Below, in pieces: positions 1 through 8,836 of a DNA stretch of 64,000 nucleotides. Numbering within the stretch: position 1 is the first letter of the stretch; every line of letters starts with the position of its first letter. Location: the NCBI GenBank assembly GCA_019359175.1, contig JAHHHU010000005.1:62001-126000 (forward strand), read 5' to 3'. The translations under genes and the position numbers were made by a program. The notes under the pieces are model-generated. The model made no database searches, had not been told where the DNA came from, and worked only from the letters and a program-made list of their open reading frames with translations. Source of the stretch: Phormidium tanganyikae FI6-MK23 (GTDB lineage Bacteria > Cyanobacteriota > Cyanobacteriia > Leptolyngbyales > Leptolyngbyaceae).

Positions 1-630
1 TTCTATCTGCATGGATTTGCATCGAGTCCGCAATCGACCAAAGCCCGCCAATTACGCGATCGCTTCCGATCCGTTCATCTCTCCCTAGAAATTCCTGATC
101 TCAATCAAGACGATTTTCAACATCTCACTCTGACTCGCCAAATTCAGCAGGTCAAAAATCTATTAACAGAAGAGCCTACAACATTGATTGGTTCTAGTTT
201 TGGAGGATTAACGGCAGCTTGGATTGCTCAAGAGTGTAGCCAGGTCGATCGCATCGTTCTACTTGCACCTGCGTTCAATTATCTAAATCATTGGCTTCCC
301 ACGTTTGCACCATCTGAACTGGAGAAATGGCGATCCGGGGAGCCAATATTGATCTATCACTATGCGACGGGTGGATCATTACCGTTGAATTATGAGATCG
401 TGTCAGATTTGGCACAATATGACGAAGATCAGCTTCAAAAACCGATTCCTACTTTGGTTCTGCATGGAACTCAGGACGAAGTGATCCCGATCAAGCAAAG
501 CCGCTCCAATGCAGAAGTGCGATCGTGGGTTGAACTGATCGAATTAGAAAGCGACCACAGCTTAGTGAATCAAGAAGCGCAAATTTGGCGGGCAATTCGT
601 CGGTTTTGTTCGATTTCACCAGGATTGTAA
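1..630 (+). CDS. YqiA/YcfP-like alpha/beta hydrolase (5' truncated by window edge)
   Basis: The frame is open from base 1, so the start codon lies outside the window; 209 residues are visible. It reads as a small alpha/beta-hydrolase of the YqiA type (cytosolic esterase). The first residues FYLHGFASSP form the oxyanion-hole HGF strand. The nucleophile elbow GSSFGG follows at residues 64-69 (Ser66), then LHGTQDEVIP carrying the acid residue and ESDHSL carrying the catalytic His. All three catalytic elements are therefore present. The physiological substrate is unknown. The apparent TTG start at 184 would cut into the fold and is not used here. Only a handful of N-terminal residues should be missing. 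Confidence 0.85.
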   Translation, partial: FYLHGFASSPQSTKARQLRDRFRSVHLSLEIPDLNQDDFQHLTLTRQIQQVKNLLTEEPTTLIGSSFGGLTAAWIAQECSQVDRIVLLAPAFNYLNHWLPTFAPSELEKWRSGEPILIYHYATGGSLPLNYEIVSDLAQYDEDQLQKPIPTLVLHGTQDEVIPIKQSRSNAEVRSWVELIELESDHSLVNQEAQIWRAIRRFCSISPGL

Positions 631-800
631 AAAATAAGTGAGAGAGCAGGATTAATTCTCGATCGTCCCCTAGAATAGTATGCTATTAACACCTAGATAG
701 AACAAATAAACTATTTAAGAATGAATCTAAGCGTAAATCTACTCACGGGTAGGGTTTACAGAATTCAGATTTTTGAGTGATTATCTATCTTGCAAGTGAC

Positions 801-843
801 AAGTTCATCCCTGAACTTTCGCTATGTTTGAGAGATAGCGAAA
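801..843. promoter_or_regulatory. Two adjacent small hairpins in the 300-bp leader before the CAAD gene
   Basis: The interval 631-930 has no gene. It contains two back-to-back perfect inverted repeats: AAGTTCA/TGAACTT (801-807 with 812-818, 4-nt loop) and TTTCGCTAT/ATAGCGAAA (817-825 with 835-843, 9-nt loop). The arms overlap by two bases, so the hairpins are mutually exclusive at their junction. They lie about 90 bp before the ATG at 931 and could belong to its 5' leader. A regulatory role is inference. Nothing else is recognised in the interval. Confidence 0.3.
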
Positions 844-930
844 ATCAATTTTGAATTCTGCTACGGTTCAAGTGCTGGAAAATTTTCTTCAGCAAAACAC
901 AACTAGGTTATTGTTTCCAAGGTATTTAGC

Positions 931-1368
931 ATGGAACCTGAAGTGAAAGAAATGGAAACCCCCACTGTCGTCGAAACTCCTACGACAATCAAAATGGACG
1001 AAGCCGGAACATTAGCGCCCGTCTCCTCTAGTGATTCAAGCAGCGAACAATGGCGCGAAATTGCCGACAAGACCTACTCCGTTTTAGCAACGCTGCCCGA
1101 ATATCTCGGCAAATTTTTCTCAGAGTACCGCAAGCCCTTAATCACACTCGGACTCATTTTTGGCTCGATCGTGTCGGTCAAGCTCACCCTCGCACTCTTG
1201 GGTGCAATCAATGACGTACCCTTATTGCAGCCGACTTTTGAACTTGTCGGACTTGGCTACAGCATTTGGTTTGTGTACCGCTATTTGCTCAAAGCCTCGA
1301 ACCGTCAAGAGTTAGGACAGGAAATCAACAAGCTGAAAGATCAAGTCGTTGGGCGCGTGAGTCAGTAA
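931..1368 (+). CDS. CAAD/CURT1-like thylakoid membrane protein
   Basis: This 145-residue protein has an acidic, Thr/Pro-rich N-terminus (about 1-45), an amphipathic segment around WREIADKTYSVLATLPEYLGKFF, two hydrophobic segments (about 69-92 and 103-120) and a charged amphipathic tail. That order is the CAAD domain (cyanobacterial aminoacyl-tRNA synthetase appended domain), which is homologous to plant CURT1 grana-margin proteins and to cyanobacterial CurT. Family members sit in thylakoid membranes and help shape curvature; stand-alone forms like this one have no synthetase domain. The gene is monocistronic and is followed by a hairpin terminator. Confidence 0.85.
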   Translation: MEPEVKEMETPTVVETPTTIKMDEAGTLAPVSSSDSSSEQWREIADKTYSVLATLPEYLGKFFSEYRKPLITLGLIFGSIVSVKLTLALLGAINDVPLLQPTFELVGLGYSIWFVYRYLLKASNRQELGQEINKLKDQVVGRVSQ

Positions 1369-1397
1369 ACCGCCGTTCAACAAAATGCGACGAATCA

Positions 1398-1428
1398 AGG
1401 GGAGTCATAAGCTAGCTCCCCTATTTTT
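1398..1428 (+). terminator. Intrinsic terminator after the CAAD gene
   Basis: A 7-bp stem AGGGGAG (1398-1404) / CTCCCCT (1416-1422) is followed directly by ATTTTTGT. It lies 30 bp after the CAAD stop codon. Confidence 0.65.
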
Positions 1429-1598
1429 GTCTGAATTTAAACCACGAGTTTTTCACTTTCTCTATTGACCTTTGCGCCCTCTTCCTTCATAGTTTTTTGA
1501 GATTGGGATTGCTCTATTCCTTGTCCCGAACAAGATGCGTCTTGTCATAGGGAAACGTTTTTAGATAAAAACTGAGTCTACGATCGTCGTTTTCATTG

Positions 1599-2297
1599 AT
1601 GCGAAATTTAGCCGCTATGCACGTTTTTCAACAGCTTATTGGGCGATCACTTGCGATTGGCGTTCTCGGTTTGATCGCTTTGCCAGCCTCAGCACAGCTA
1701 ACGGATACGCAAGTCGATCGCGTGGTCGAAGCGCTGCGCCAAGCCTCGAAGCCAGAAAAGCCGAATACCGGACTTTACAGCGATTGGCAAGTCAAGCCCG
1801 AAAATATTACCCGATGGTCGAAAGAGTGCGGCGGTCGAGAAATTTCCCCGACTGAGTTTCAAGCAAATGCGGGAACGGCTCGATCGATTGTCACTTGCGT
1901 CGTGCGTGATGTGCTGAAGCAAGAAGCAAAAGCGATCGGCAATAACGAAACGATCGCGGTTCAACGAGTTGCAGCCTGGTGGATGACCGGAGATTCCGCT
2001 AAATACAACGCGCGTGAAATCGCTCCCTATGTTCAGAAAGCGCTGAAAGCTTATCAAACTGCATCGGGTGAGAAACCAACCGCAAAACAAACGTTTTACG
2101 AACGCTATATGAATGCTGGCTATGATGCCGTTCAGCGCAAAGATCAAAAAGCAGCGCGACTTTATTTTCAACGGGCACTTGATGAACGTCCCCAAGATCA
2201 GTTTGCACTCCAGGCAATTCGCAATCTTGACACTCCAAAGCGCGATTCAAGCCGCTCCACACCGATTACCGAAAAACCGACTCAACCTAACCGTTAG
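1599..2297 (+). CDS. Secreted hypothetical protein with C-terminal TPR-like segment
   Basis: I do not recognise a named family. The N-terminus has a hydrophobic signal peptide ending near LPASAQ, so the protein is probably exported. The middle region (about 30-150) contains two cysteines (ECGG and TCVV), which could form a disulfide. Residues from about 165 (FYERYMNAGYDAVQRKDQKAARLYFQRAL...) read as a TPR-like helical pair. The tail is Ser/Thr/Pro-rich. ATG 1599 is preferred to the adjacent TTG at 1596; ATG 1617 is also possible. The next secreted protein starts 7 bp after this stop, so the two are probably co-transcribed. Confidence 0.7.
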   Translation: MRNLAAMHVFQQLIGRSLAIGVLGLIALPASAQLTDTQVDRVVEALRQASKPEKPNTGLYSDWQVKPENITRWSKECGGREISPTEFQANAGTARSIVTCVVRDVLKQEAKAIGNNETIAVQRVAAWWMTGDSAKYNAREIAPYVQKALKAYQTASGEKPTAKQTFYERYMNAGYDAVQRKDQKAARLYFQRALDERPQDQFALQAIRNLDTPKRDSSRSTPITEKPTQPNR

Positions 2298-2304
2298 TGA
2301 ATCT

Positions 2305-2769
2305 ATGAAAGCTTTGAACATTGCAAATCGCTCTGCTGCGGTGTTGGGTAGCGTTGCTCTGCTGGTAGGCAACGTGTCGATGTTTGCACCGCGCTCCGCG
2401 TTGGCTCAATCTGCCGAATGGACAAAAATCACTGAGAATTCGGTTAAAGATCGATTTTTTGTCGATACGAGTTCGATTCAGCGAAACGGTTCGATCGTAT
2501 GGTACTGGGAATATCGCGAGTTTCCAGAGGCGAATAATGCGCTGATCGAAGCGAAAGTCGATCAGCCTGTACACGGTGCAGTGATGCGCTGGTCGGCGGA
2601 TTGCTCGGTTCAATCGCAGCGCTTGAGAAAAGTGAATGCGTATACGACGAGCCGCAAGCTGATCGAGAAATTTGACTACGGCGATACGGGAATGCTACTG
2701 CGACCGAAACAGGGAAGCAGTACGTATAAAGTGATGGATTACGTTTGTCGATCGCCGCAGAAAAAGTAG
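2305..2769 (+). CDS. Secreted protein resembling the surface-adhesin E domain
   Basis: This 154-residue protein starts MKALNIANRS and has a signal peptide cleaved near SALAQS. The mature part has the pattern W-x-K-I-x-E...RFFVDTSSIQRNGSIVWYWEYREF, then paired cysteines (DCSVQ and YVCRS). This matches the small 'surface-adhesin protein E' type domain found as a secreted single domain in many bacteria. Its function in cyanobacteria is unknown. A longer in-frame start at 2113 overlaps the preceding gene and would bury the signal peptide, so ATG 2305 was chosen. Confidence 0.75.
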   Translation: MKALNIANRSAAVLGSVALLVGNVSMFAPRSALAQSAEWTKITENSVKDRFFVDTSSIQRNGSIVWYWEYREFPEANNALIEAKVDQPVHGAVMRWSADCSVQSQRLRKVNAYTTSRKLIEKFDYGDTGMLLRPKQGSSTYKVMDYVCRSPQKK

Positions 2770-2823
2770 TGGTGCTGAGGTTCAAATCAGTTTCAGCCAA
2801 ATTTTGCAAAGTGAGAAAAGTCT

Positions 2824-3165
2824 ATGGCTTCAGATTTGAACTTCGTTGAATACGTCCGGGATCAAATCAACGAAGTAGGGCGAGTCTCTTTCAAGAAAAT
2901 GTTTGGCGAATATGCAGTTTATTACGATGAGAAAGTCGTTGCCCTTGTTTGCGAGAATCAACTGTTCATAAAGCCGACTCCTGGTGGTCGATCAATGATC
3001 GGTCGCGTTGTAGAAGCGCCCCCATATCCAGGTGCTAAACCACACTTCCTGATTGGAGAACAACTTGACGATCGACAGTGGCTGTCAGATCTCATTCAAT
3101 TAACTGCAAATGAGGTTCCTGCCCCGAAACCAAAGAAATTGAAACCCAAAAAGGCAAGCCTATGA
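2824..3165 (+). CDS. TfoX/Sxy N-terminal domain protein
   Basis: This 113-residue protein consists of a TfoX N-terminal domain: YVRDQIN..GRVSFKKMFGEYAVYYDEKVVALV, then LFIKPTPGG and the YPGAKPHFLI segment. The tail is lysine-rich (APKPKKLKPKK). In gamma-proteobacteria TfoX/Sxy controls competence genes. Stand-alone N-terminal domains such as this are widespread and their role is not established. It converges on the Rieske gene. Confidence 0.85.
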   Translation: MASDLNFVEYVRDQINEVGRVSFKKMFGEYAVYYDEKVVALVCENQLFIKPTPGGRSMIGRVVEAPPYPGAKPHFLIGEQLDDRQWLSDLIQLTANEVPAPKPKKLKPKKASL

Positions 3166-3219
3166 AATTTGGCTACACCATTTCGATTACGTAACTCGTC
3201 GTAGCAAGATGTAGTAGTT

Positions 3220-4257
3220 TTAACTGCGCCAGCGTAGAACTTGCTCTTTGACCGGATTCACGAACGATTGCATTTCGGTTTGCGATCGCAGAAATTCTGC
3301 TTTCAACTGGTAATACCAACGCGCCTGAGTATCTGCATCTTTGATTAACATCAGCCCAGGATTGTGTTTCAGTCCAATTTGCTGCTTCACAACCATCTCA
3401 CGATCCTGATTCAGAAACGTGCGGGTCGCAGGAATCAGAAACGGCTTCAATAAGTTGAACCAGGGAATTGTTGAATAAAACAGCGTTGTCACTTCGGTTT
3501 CAGTATCCGTTAGCGGGGTCATCGTGGTTAAGTTACAAACGCGATGCTGCTTTGTGATCACTTGTTCAAACCGCACACCAGGAAGCTGAAACGAAATTTC
3601 AACCTCTGGATCGCCGCCGACTAAATCGTAAAGGAAAGTCGATCGCTCTAATTTGTGTCGCCGCATCGTGAAGCCCAACGGTGATGGGTCAAAAGTTTTT
3701 ACTTCTTCTGCCAAAGTTGGGTCAGCACGCCACCACCACGATCGATGCACAAAAGGAACGTGCGCCGGATCCATTAATCCGGTCACTGCATGATCGAGAT
3801 AGGCAGGAAAATTCATCACAACCACACCTTGATAAGTGTGATCGTCAAAACCTGGAACGCGCGGCGGTTCGTCTGCGGGAAGGGTGCGATCGTCAGTTGC
3901 CATGTAGATCCAGACGTTGCCTTGAATTTCTCGGATAGGATACGATCGCACTCGAAATCTAGAAAAATCGAGCGTTTGATCTTCAGTCAGGGCTGGAATC
4001 GCGGTGCATTGCCCACTTTGATCAAATCGCCAGCCGTGATAGGCACATTCGACTTCAGAGCCGTCGAATCGTCCGCAGCTTAAAGGAACTGCGCGATGTG
4101 GGCAGATATCACGGAGCGCGAAGACTTCCCCCGATCGAGTCCGCCCGAATAGGATCGGTTCGTTTAGAAGCGTTTTCGCGATCGTTTGTCCTGGTTTAAG
4201 TCGATCGCTCGGAAGCGCGTAGTACCAAAGATTACGTAAAAATTGCGGTTTTTCCAT
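3220..4257 (-). CDS. Rieske [2Fe-2S] oxygenase (PaO/Tic55/vanillate-demethylase-like)
   Basis: The Rieske domain is near the N-terminus, with the iron-sulfur ligands in CPHRAVPLSCG...CAYHGW (C-x-H ... C-x2-H). The mononuclear iron site appears as DHAVTGLMDPAHVPFVH. The family includes pheophorbide a oxygenase-like and Lls1-like oxygenases, which hydroxylate or demethylate ring substrates; the substrate here cannot be read from sequence. ATG 4257 lies 2 bp after the stop of the LptF/G gene, so this is the last gene of that operon. A longer reading to 4371 would overlap that gene and is not needed for the domain. The coupling to lipopolysaccharide-export genes is positional only. Confidence 0.85.
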   Translation of the reverse strand: MEKPQFLRNLWYYALPSDRLKPGQTIAKTLLNEPILFGRTRSGEVFALRDICPHRAVPLSCGRFDGSEVECAYHGWRFDQSGQCTAIPALTEDQTLDFSRFRVRSYPIREIQGNVWIYMATDDRTLPADEPPRVPGFDDHTYQGVVVMNFPAYLDHAVTGLMDPAHVPFVHRSWWWRADPTLAEEVKTFDPSPLGFTMRRHKLERSTFLYDLVGGDPEVEISFQLPGVRFEQVITKQHRVCNLTTMTPLTDTETEVTTLFYSTIPWFNLLKPFLIPATRTFLNQDREMVVKQQIGLKHNPGLMLIKDADTQARWYYQLKAEFLRSQTEMQSFVNPVKEQVLRWRS

Positions 4258-4259
4258 TC

Positions 4260-5414
4260 CTATCTTGCTGCCCGTACTAATAGCCAACTGACTGCGCTCA
4301 ATCCGACCACTGTAGGCAACCAAGCCGCCAGGATCGGTGTGAAAATTTCTAGTCGTCCAAACGCATCGCAAACAAAGGACAGAAGGTAATACGTAAAGAT
4401 GATCAAAATGCTAATCGCAAAACTAGCTCCTTTTCCGCCTCGTCGCGGACGAGTTCCTAACGTTGCGCCCGCTAAACCAAACACCAAACAAACAAATGGA
4501 AACGCGATCTTTTGCTGAATTCTCATTCGTAGCTGATTCGCGCTCTTTTCGTTGCCGCTCTGCTTCACAAGCTGAAGATACTGCTGCACTTCGCCGATAT
4601 TCATCTCAGCCGAATCCGTTTTGTTGGTCGCCAAATCGAGCGGGGTGCGTGGCAGTTGGATTTGTTGCCGCTCGAATTTGAGAATGTTGCGGTAGGAACC
4701 ATTCGGAGCGACGAGATAGATTGTGCCATCAAAAAAGTCCCACGTTTGCTGATCGTAGTTCCACTGGGCTGAGTTGGCGGTGATGATTTGATTGAGTCCT
4801 GCTTGAGAAAAATCCAGTACGGTTAGGACTTTCATCTGCGTTCCGTCGAAGCGCTGGGCGTAAAAAATTCGATCGAGCGTCTGCTGCGAAGATCCGTCCG
4901 GCTGCTTGACATCGCGATACTGCTGAAAGACGATATTTTTCTGATCGAATTTCGGTTTGTCTTGTTTTAACGCCCGTTCCAGCGTCATTGTTGCTTGATA
5001 TTTTGCGGCGGGAACGATCGCTTCATTAAATCCAAACGTCAAGGCTGAAACGAGCAAACTGAGAACGATCGCAGGAGCAATTAAGCGATAAACACTAATC
5101 CCGGCACTCCGCAGCGCAATCAATTCACTATCCGTAGACAAACGGCTGTAGACCATTAATGCTGAAAGCAGCGTCGCCATCGGAAATGACAACGCAATAA
5201 ATTCTGGCATTCGCAGCAAAAGGACGCGACCCGCGATCGATAACGGCAACCCCAGTTCTGTCATTCGCCGAATCAAGTCAAACACTGCGCCGACCGACAC
5301 CAAAATCGATGAGAACGCCGCTACGCCGAAGATAAACGGACTCATCAATTGACGTGCAATGTAGCGATCGAGGACTGAAATCGGCGATCGCGGTGGAGAG
5401 GAGACTAAAGACAT
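4260..5414 (-). CDS. LptF/LptG-family permease (YjgP/YjgQ)
   Basis: This 384-residue protein has N-terminal membrane segments (ISVLDRYIARQLMSPFIFGVAAFSSILVSVGAVFDLIRRM), a large periplasmic beta-rich domain (about 130-280) and three C-terminal membrane segments. That is the LptF/LptG topology. These permeases work with LptB to extract lipopolysaccharide from the inner membrane and pass it to the periplasmic bridge. Only one permease gene is in this operon, which is typical of cyanobacteria as far as I know, so it may act as a homodimer. It starts 2 bp after the lptB stop. Confidence 0.88.
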   Translation of the reverse strand: MSLVSSPPRSPISVLDRYIARQLMSPFIFGVAAFSSILVSVGAVFDLIRRMTELGLPLSIAGRVLLLRMPEFIALSFPMATLLSALMVYSRLSTDSELIALRSAGISVYRLIAPAIVLSLLVSALTFGFNEAIVPAAKYQATMTLERALKQDKPKFDQKNIVFQQYRDVKQPDGSSQQTLDRIFYAQRFDGTQMKVLTVLDFSQAGLNQIITANSAQWNYDQQTWDFFDGTIYLVAPNGSYRNILKFERQQIQLPRTPLDLATNKTDSAEMNIGEVQQYLQLVKQSGNEKSANQLRMRIQQKIAFPFVCLVFGLAGATLGTRPRRGGKGASFAISILIIFTYYLLSFVCDAFGRLEIFTPILAAWLPTVVGLSAVSWLLVRAAR

Positions 5415-5416
5415 AT

Positions 5417-6145
5417 TTAACGCTGGAAATTATCTCCGAGATAATACTGGCGGACTAAAGGATTATTGTAAAGTTCCTCGGCGGTGCCAGATGCGAGAAT
5501 CTGACCGTCGCGCATAATGTAGGCACGATCGATAATTGCCAAAGTTTCACGAACGTTGTGATCGGTAATCAGAATTCCCATGTGTCGATCGCGCAGTTGG
5601 GCAATGATTTCTTGAATTTCGGCAACTGCGATCGGGTCAACGCCTGCAAAAGGTTCATCTAGAAAGAGAAATTTCGGGCCATCGACCCCCGTTGCAAGAG
5701 CGCGGGCGAGTTCGGTGCGACGACGTTCCCCGCCTGACACCTGAATTCCCAGCGTTGAGGCAACTTTTTCGAGCCGGAATTCTTTCAGTAAGCTGTTTAA
5801 GCGATCGTTCCATTGCCAGCGCGGAACTTTCGTCTGTTCCAACACAAGCAAAATATTCTCGCGAACGGTTAAATACCGAAAAATGCTTGCCTCTTGTGCC
5901 AGATAGCCGATTCCGAGGTGAGCGCGTTTGTTGATGGGGAGATTCGTCACTTCTTTATCATTCAGCCAGACCTTACCGCTGTCGGGCTTTTCTAACCCCG
6001 TTGCAATATAGAACGTCGTAGTTTTTCCGGCTCCATTCGGGCCCAAAAGCCCAACGACTTCGCCCTGCGACACCGACAAGCTGACCCGATTGACGATCGA
6101 GCGATCGCCAAAAGATTTATGAATGTTTTCTAGAACGATTCTCAA
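5417..6145 (-). CDS. lptB: LPS export ABC transporter ATP-binding protein LptB
   Basis: This 242-residue ABC ATPase has Walker A GPNGAGKTT, a Q-loop in LAQEASIFRYLTVRENI, signature SGGERRR, Walker B FLFLDEPFAGVDP and the switch ITDHNVRETL. The DEPFAGVDPIAV and DHNVRETL stretches are typical of LptB. It powers the LptF/G permease encoded immediately downstream. The LptA-like gene lies 42 bp upstream, giving the order lptA-like, lptB, lptF/G. Confidence 0.93.
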   Translation of the reverse strand: MRIVLENIHKSFGDRSIVNRVSLSVSQGEVVGLLGPNGAGKTTTFYIATGLEKPDSGKVWLNDKEVTNLPINKRAHLGIGYLAQEASIFRYLTVRENILLVLEQTKVPRWQWNDRLNSLLKEFRLEKVASTLGIQVSGGERRRTELARALATGVDGPKFLFLDEPFAGVDPIAVAEIQEIIAQLRDRHMGILITDHNVRETLAIIDRAYIMRDGQILASGTAEELYNNPLVRQYYLGDNFQR

Positions 6146-6187
6146 AACCCGCTCCTGGAACCTGCGTTAGATGAAGAGGGGACGTAA

Positions 6188-6670
6188 CTAGCGATTGGTC
6201 GATTGAAACTGGGATTTCGGGCTGAAAGGGGCTGGAGAAGCGGGTGTGGGTGTGGCTGGAGCCGTTGGCGCTTGGATTAGATAAATGGCTTCGACCTGCT
6301 TGTTTGGCTGCGGTAAAGCCACAAATCGCCCTTCATCGACTAAATACGTGACGGTTTCTCCTCGCAGACTGTTGCCCTGTTGCAGAACGTAAACATCGCC
6401 TGTGAGAACGATTCGCCGTTCGTTGCTGTAGTAAATTGCTTGGGCAGAAGTGGCTTGAATTTGACGCGCCGGATAGTTGATTTGCACGTTGCCTTTTGCC
6501 ACAACGACACCTGTTTGCGCATTCGCCTCGGTGCTGTTGGCTCTGAGGGTCAGGGGGGAGGAAGCTGCAGGCGCTTGAGCAATCGAATGACTGCCAGTTG
6601 CGAGGACTGAAGCAGCGATGACCGGGAGAAGAAGAAGCGATCGAAGACGAAGCATGGGCAAGGACTGCAT
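6188..6670 (-). CDS. LptA/OstA-like periplasmic protein
   Basis: This 160-residue protein has a signal peptide (LLLLPVIAASVLATGSHSIAQA) and an OstA-type beta-jellyroll unit: LTLRANSTEANAQTGVVVAKGNVQINYPARQIQATSAQAIYYSNERRIVLTGDVYVLQQGNSLRGETVTYLVDEGRF. It ends in a Pro/Ala/Thr-rich tail. LptA proteins form the periplasmic bridge carrying lipopolysaccharide. The position directly before lptB supports the call. The single domain is shorter than in many LptA proteins. Confidence 0.82.
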   Translation of the reverse strand: MQSLPMLRLRSLLLLPVIAASVLATGSHSIAQAPAASSPLTLRANSTEANAQTGVVVAKGNVQINYPARQIQATSAQAIYYSNERRIVLTGDVYVLQQGNSLRGETVTYLVDEGRFVALPQPNKQVEAIYLIQAPTAPATPTPASPAPFSPKSQFQSTNR

Positions 6671-6842
6671 GGTTGGGGATAAACGAGAACCGCAATGACT
6701 CCGAATATATCACTGTGAGAAAGTTAATCAATCTTGATCAACTATATCTTTGAATATTCCCATCACTACTTTTAGTGTGCTGAATCTAGAGACGAACGAC
6801 CAGTACCGCAAGTTTCATATAAAGCCTTATACATAGTTTGAC

Positions 6843-7253
6843 TTAGGTTTTCTGGATGATTGGTGGGCGGAGAAAAATTTGCTCTTTCGGATCAGGCGAG
6901 GGGGCATCGGTGAGAACGATTTGAGAAACGCGATCGACTCCTGCGGTTTGCACTTGACCGAGACATTCAGCGGCATCCTCGATCAGTTGCTCTACATTAA
7001 TGCCCCCATATTCAGGCTGATATTCAGTTAACCGATTTAATCCCTCGCCCATCAAAATCACGGCTCCACGCCAGTTGTGATTTCCTAAGTGATACAGTCC
7101 GACTGCGATTTGCAAGATTCCTTGATAAAACTTTTTTTCAAACACTGGAGCTTCGATCCAAATCGCTTCCAATGTGTCGTGGCAAGCATAGAATTCGCCA
7201 CGATTAAACTGATCGATCCCTTGCCAAAATTCTTCTGAAAGCTCTGTATCCAT
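6843..7253 (-). CDS. DUF309 family protein
   Basis: This 136-residue protein contains the DUF309 motif FNRGEFYACHDTLEAIWIEAP...FYQGILQIAVGLYHLGNHNWRGAVILMGEGLNRL. The family is all-helical and the conserved H-x3-E pair suggests metal binding, but no activity is established. It is isolated, with a palindromic repeat directly upstream (7318-7393). Confidence 0.85.
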   Translation of the reverse strand: MDTELSEEFWQGIDQFNRGEFYACHDTLEAIWIEAPVFEKKFYQGILQIAVGLYHLGNHNWRGAVILMGEGLNRLTEYQPEYGGINVEQLIEDAAECLGQVQTAGVDRVSQIVLTDAPSPDPKEQIFLRPPIIQKT

Positions 7254-7317
7254 TCGCTTTACCCATCCTTTTAAAGCGTTAGTCTGATAAGTTTTCGCTT
7301 CGTTTCATTCAGCTTCT

Positions 7318-7393
7318 GCCCCCTAAATCCCCCATTCTGGGGGACTTTGAATTAGAAGTCTTGAAGTCCCCCAGAATGGGGGATTTAGGGGGC
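7318..7393. repeat. Palindromic intergenic repeat, copy 1
   Basis: Two 29-bp arms (7318-7346 and 7365-7393) are perfect inverted copies, beginning GCCCCCTAAATCCCCC and separated by 18 bp. The same element recurs at 11189-11298. The flanks are also similar: TCGCTT-GTTTCA-TC-GCTTCTGCCCC precedes the left arm in both copies. This is the short non-coding MITE/REP-like palindrome class common in cyanobacterial intergenic regions. It could also act as a bidirectional terminator between DUF309 and the DUF58 gene. Confidence 0.85.
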
Positions 7394-7440
7394 TTTCCGA
7401 GTTTACAATCGAAGCGAGTTTCATCGAATTCACGTTCCCT

Positions 7441-8562
7441 TTAAAGATTGTCTTGCAATTGAGCTTGCAACGATCGAGTTTTTCCTACAACGATCCCCGG
7501 ATGGGTTGAATTTGGCGCTTTATCGCCCCACAGCACCCATCGGCTGTCGCTTGGTAACGTGCTCAAGCTATTTGGATTCTGCGTTAACCAAACGATCGAG
7601 GCTTTTGGCAGCGGTTTCGATTCCTCGTTCGCCTGAATTTCCGCCAACGTTTCCAAAACTGTCTGCTGTCCTTGAATTAGTCCGGTTCCTGCCGTCCAAA
7701 GTCGAATTGTTAGGGTTTGTCGATCGCCATAAAAATATAACGATGCCGCTACGGTGACTGCTTCTTCAAACTCCTCCGCTCCCCAATTCGCGGCACTATC
7801 GATCGCAACGACAATCTCTTGCCCGCTCGTAAACGTTTCCAACTCCCGCACCCGCAATTCTCCATATCGGGCACTGCTGCGCCAATGAATCATCCGCATC
7901 GGATCGCCCCATCGATAGGGTCTGAGCGATCGCGTCATGCCTTCGGTTGCCGAGATCGATCGCCGAGATTGAAGTTGCAAACTGGTTTGTTGTCCGAGTT
8001 GATCGATTAAGGGGCAGCGTTGCAGCGGTAAAACAGTTGGGTAAATTAGCGCGATCGCATTCACTTGAAACGATCTTCGACACCAGAACAACCCCAAAGG
8101 GGCAGCCGTTCGCAGATGAACTTCGTGCCAGCGATAAATGCCGCGTCGCGTTGCCAAATGCTGGTAAACCCAGTAGTAGGAGTTATTGGGATTGATTAAC
8201 TCGATGATGCGCTCAACAGGTTTTCCTAGCACCGCAGGGATCAGATCGTCTGCTTGGATTAGGGATTTGCGTTGACGTGATGGATTTTGGATCAAAAGCT
8301 CGATCGTGAGTTGCTCCCCGACGCTAATCGGCTGAATCGGGCGGCGTGTGAGGGTCAATCCTTGCAGCGTTTGACGAGAAAGAATTGCCGCGATCGCCAT
8401 CAGTGCAAACACTACGCCGCTCATGACATAAAGCCAACCCGTCATCGAATTTGTGGCGGCGAGGAAGAAAAAGACACCCATCGCGCCCAGAAGCCAGCCA
8501 CTATAAGCAGGATTCATCCAGTGAGATTCGAGCCAGTCGGTGATCTGGGTGACGGTACGCAT
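7441..8562 (-). CDS. DUF58 domain protein
   Basis: This 373-residue protein has two N-terminal membrane helices (SGWLLGAMGVFFFLAA and LYVMSGVVFALMAIAAIL), a beta-rich stretch, then the DUF58 core TEGMTRSLRPYRWGDPMRMIHWRSSARYGELRVRELE followed by a vWA-like fold (IVVAIDSAANW). DUF58 proteins usually pair with MoxR-type AAA ATPases; none is adjacent here. Role unknown, probably membrane-associated. Confidence 0.88.
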   Translation of the reverse strand: MRTVTQITDWLESHWMNPAYSGWLLGAMGVFFFLAATNSMTGWLYVMSGVVFALMAIAAILSRQTLQGLTLTRRPIQPISVGEQLTIELLIQNPSRQRKSLIQADDLIPAVLGKPVERIIELINPNNSYYWVYQHLATRRGIYRWHEVHLRTAAPLGLFWCRRSFQVNAIALIYPTVLPLQRCPLIDQLGQQTSLQLQSRRSISATEGMTRSLRPYRWGDPMRMIHWRSSARYGELRVRELETFTSGQEIVVAIDSAANWGAEEFEEAVTVAASLYFYGDRQTLTIRLWTAGTGLIQGQQTVLETLAEIQANEESKPLPKASIVWLTQNPNSLSTLPSDSRWVLWGDKAPNSTHPGIVVGKTRSLQAQLQDNL

Positions 8563-8836
8563 AATCTGTAAAGGCTTTACAAAGAAGTGTGATTCCAGGA
8601 TGCACTAGACTGAGCCGAGAAAGAACCTTTTGTATCAAGTGATTCAGTAATTTTCAGGAGGAACGATCGCAATCTCCGTATCTTACGCATCTACAAACTT
8701 TCTGCAAACTTGGGATGTCCGCGTTTATACGATCCAGATTTTCCGTTACAGTCGTAAAAATTAGAGTATTTCTCCCATCGCCCCTCGTCAATTTGCCCAT
8801 TCTTCAAAATACGGCGCTAAACGGAAGCCTGAGTTT

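Noticed and set aside
1698-2195. Minus-strand 165-residue frame over the secreted protein gene
   Set aside because: It is a shadow of the plus-strand gene, which has a signal peptide and TPR-like helices; the minus translation has no family pattern.
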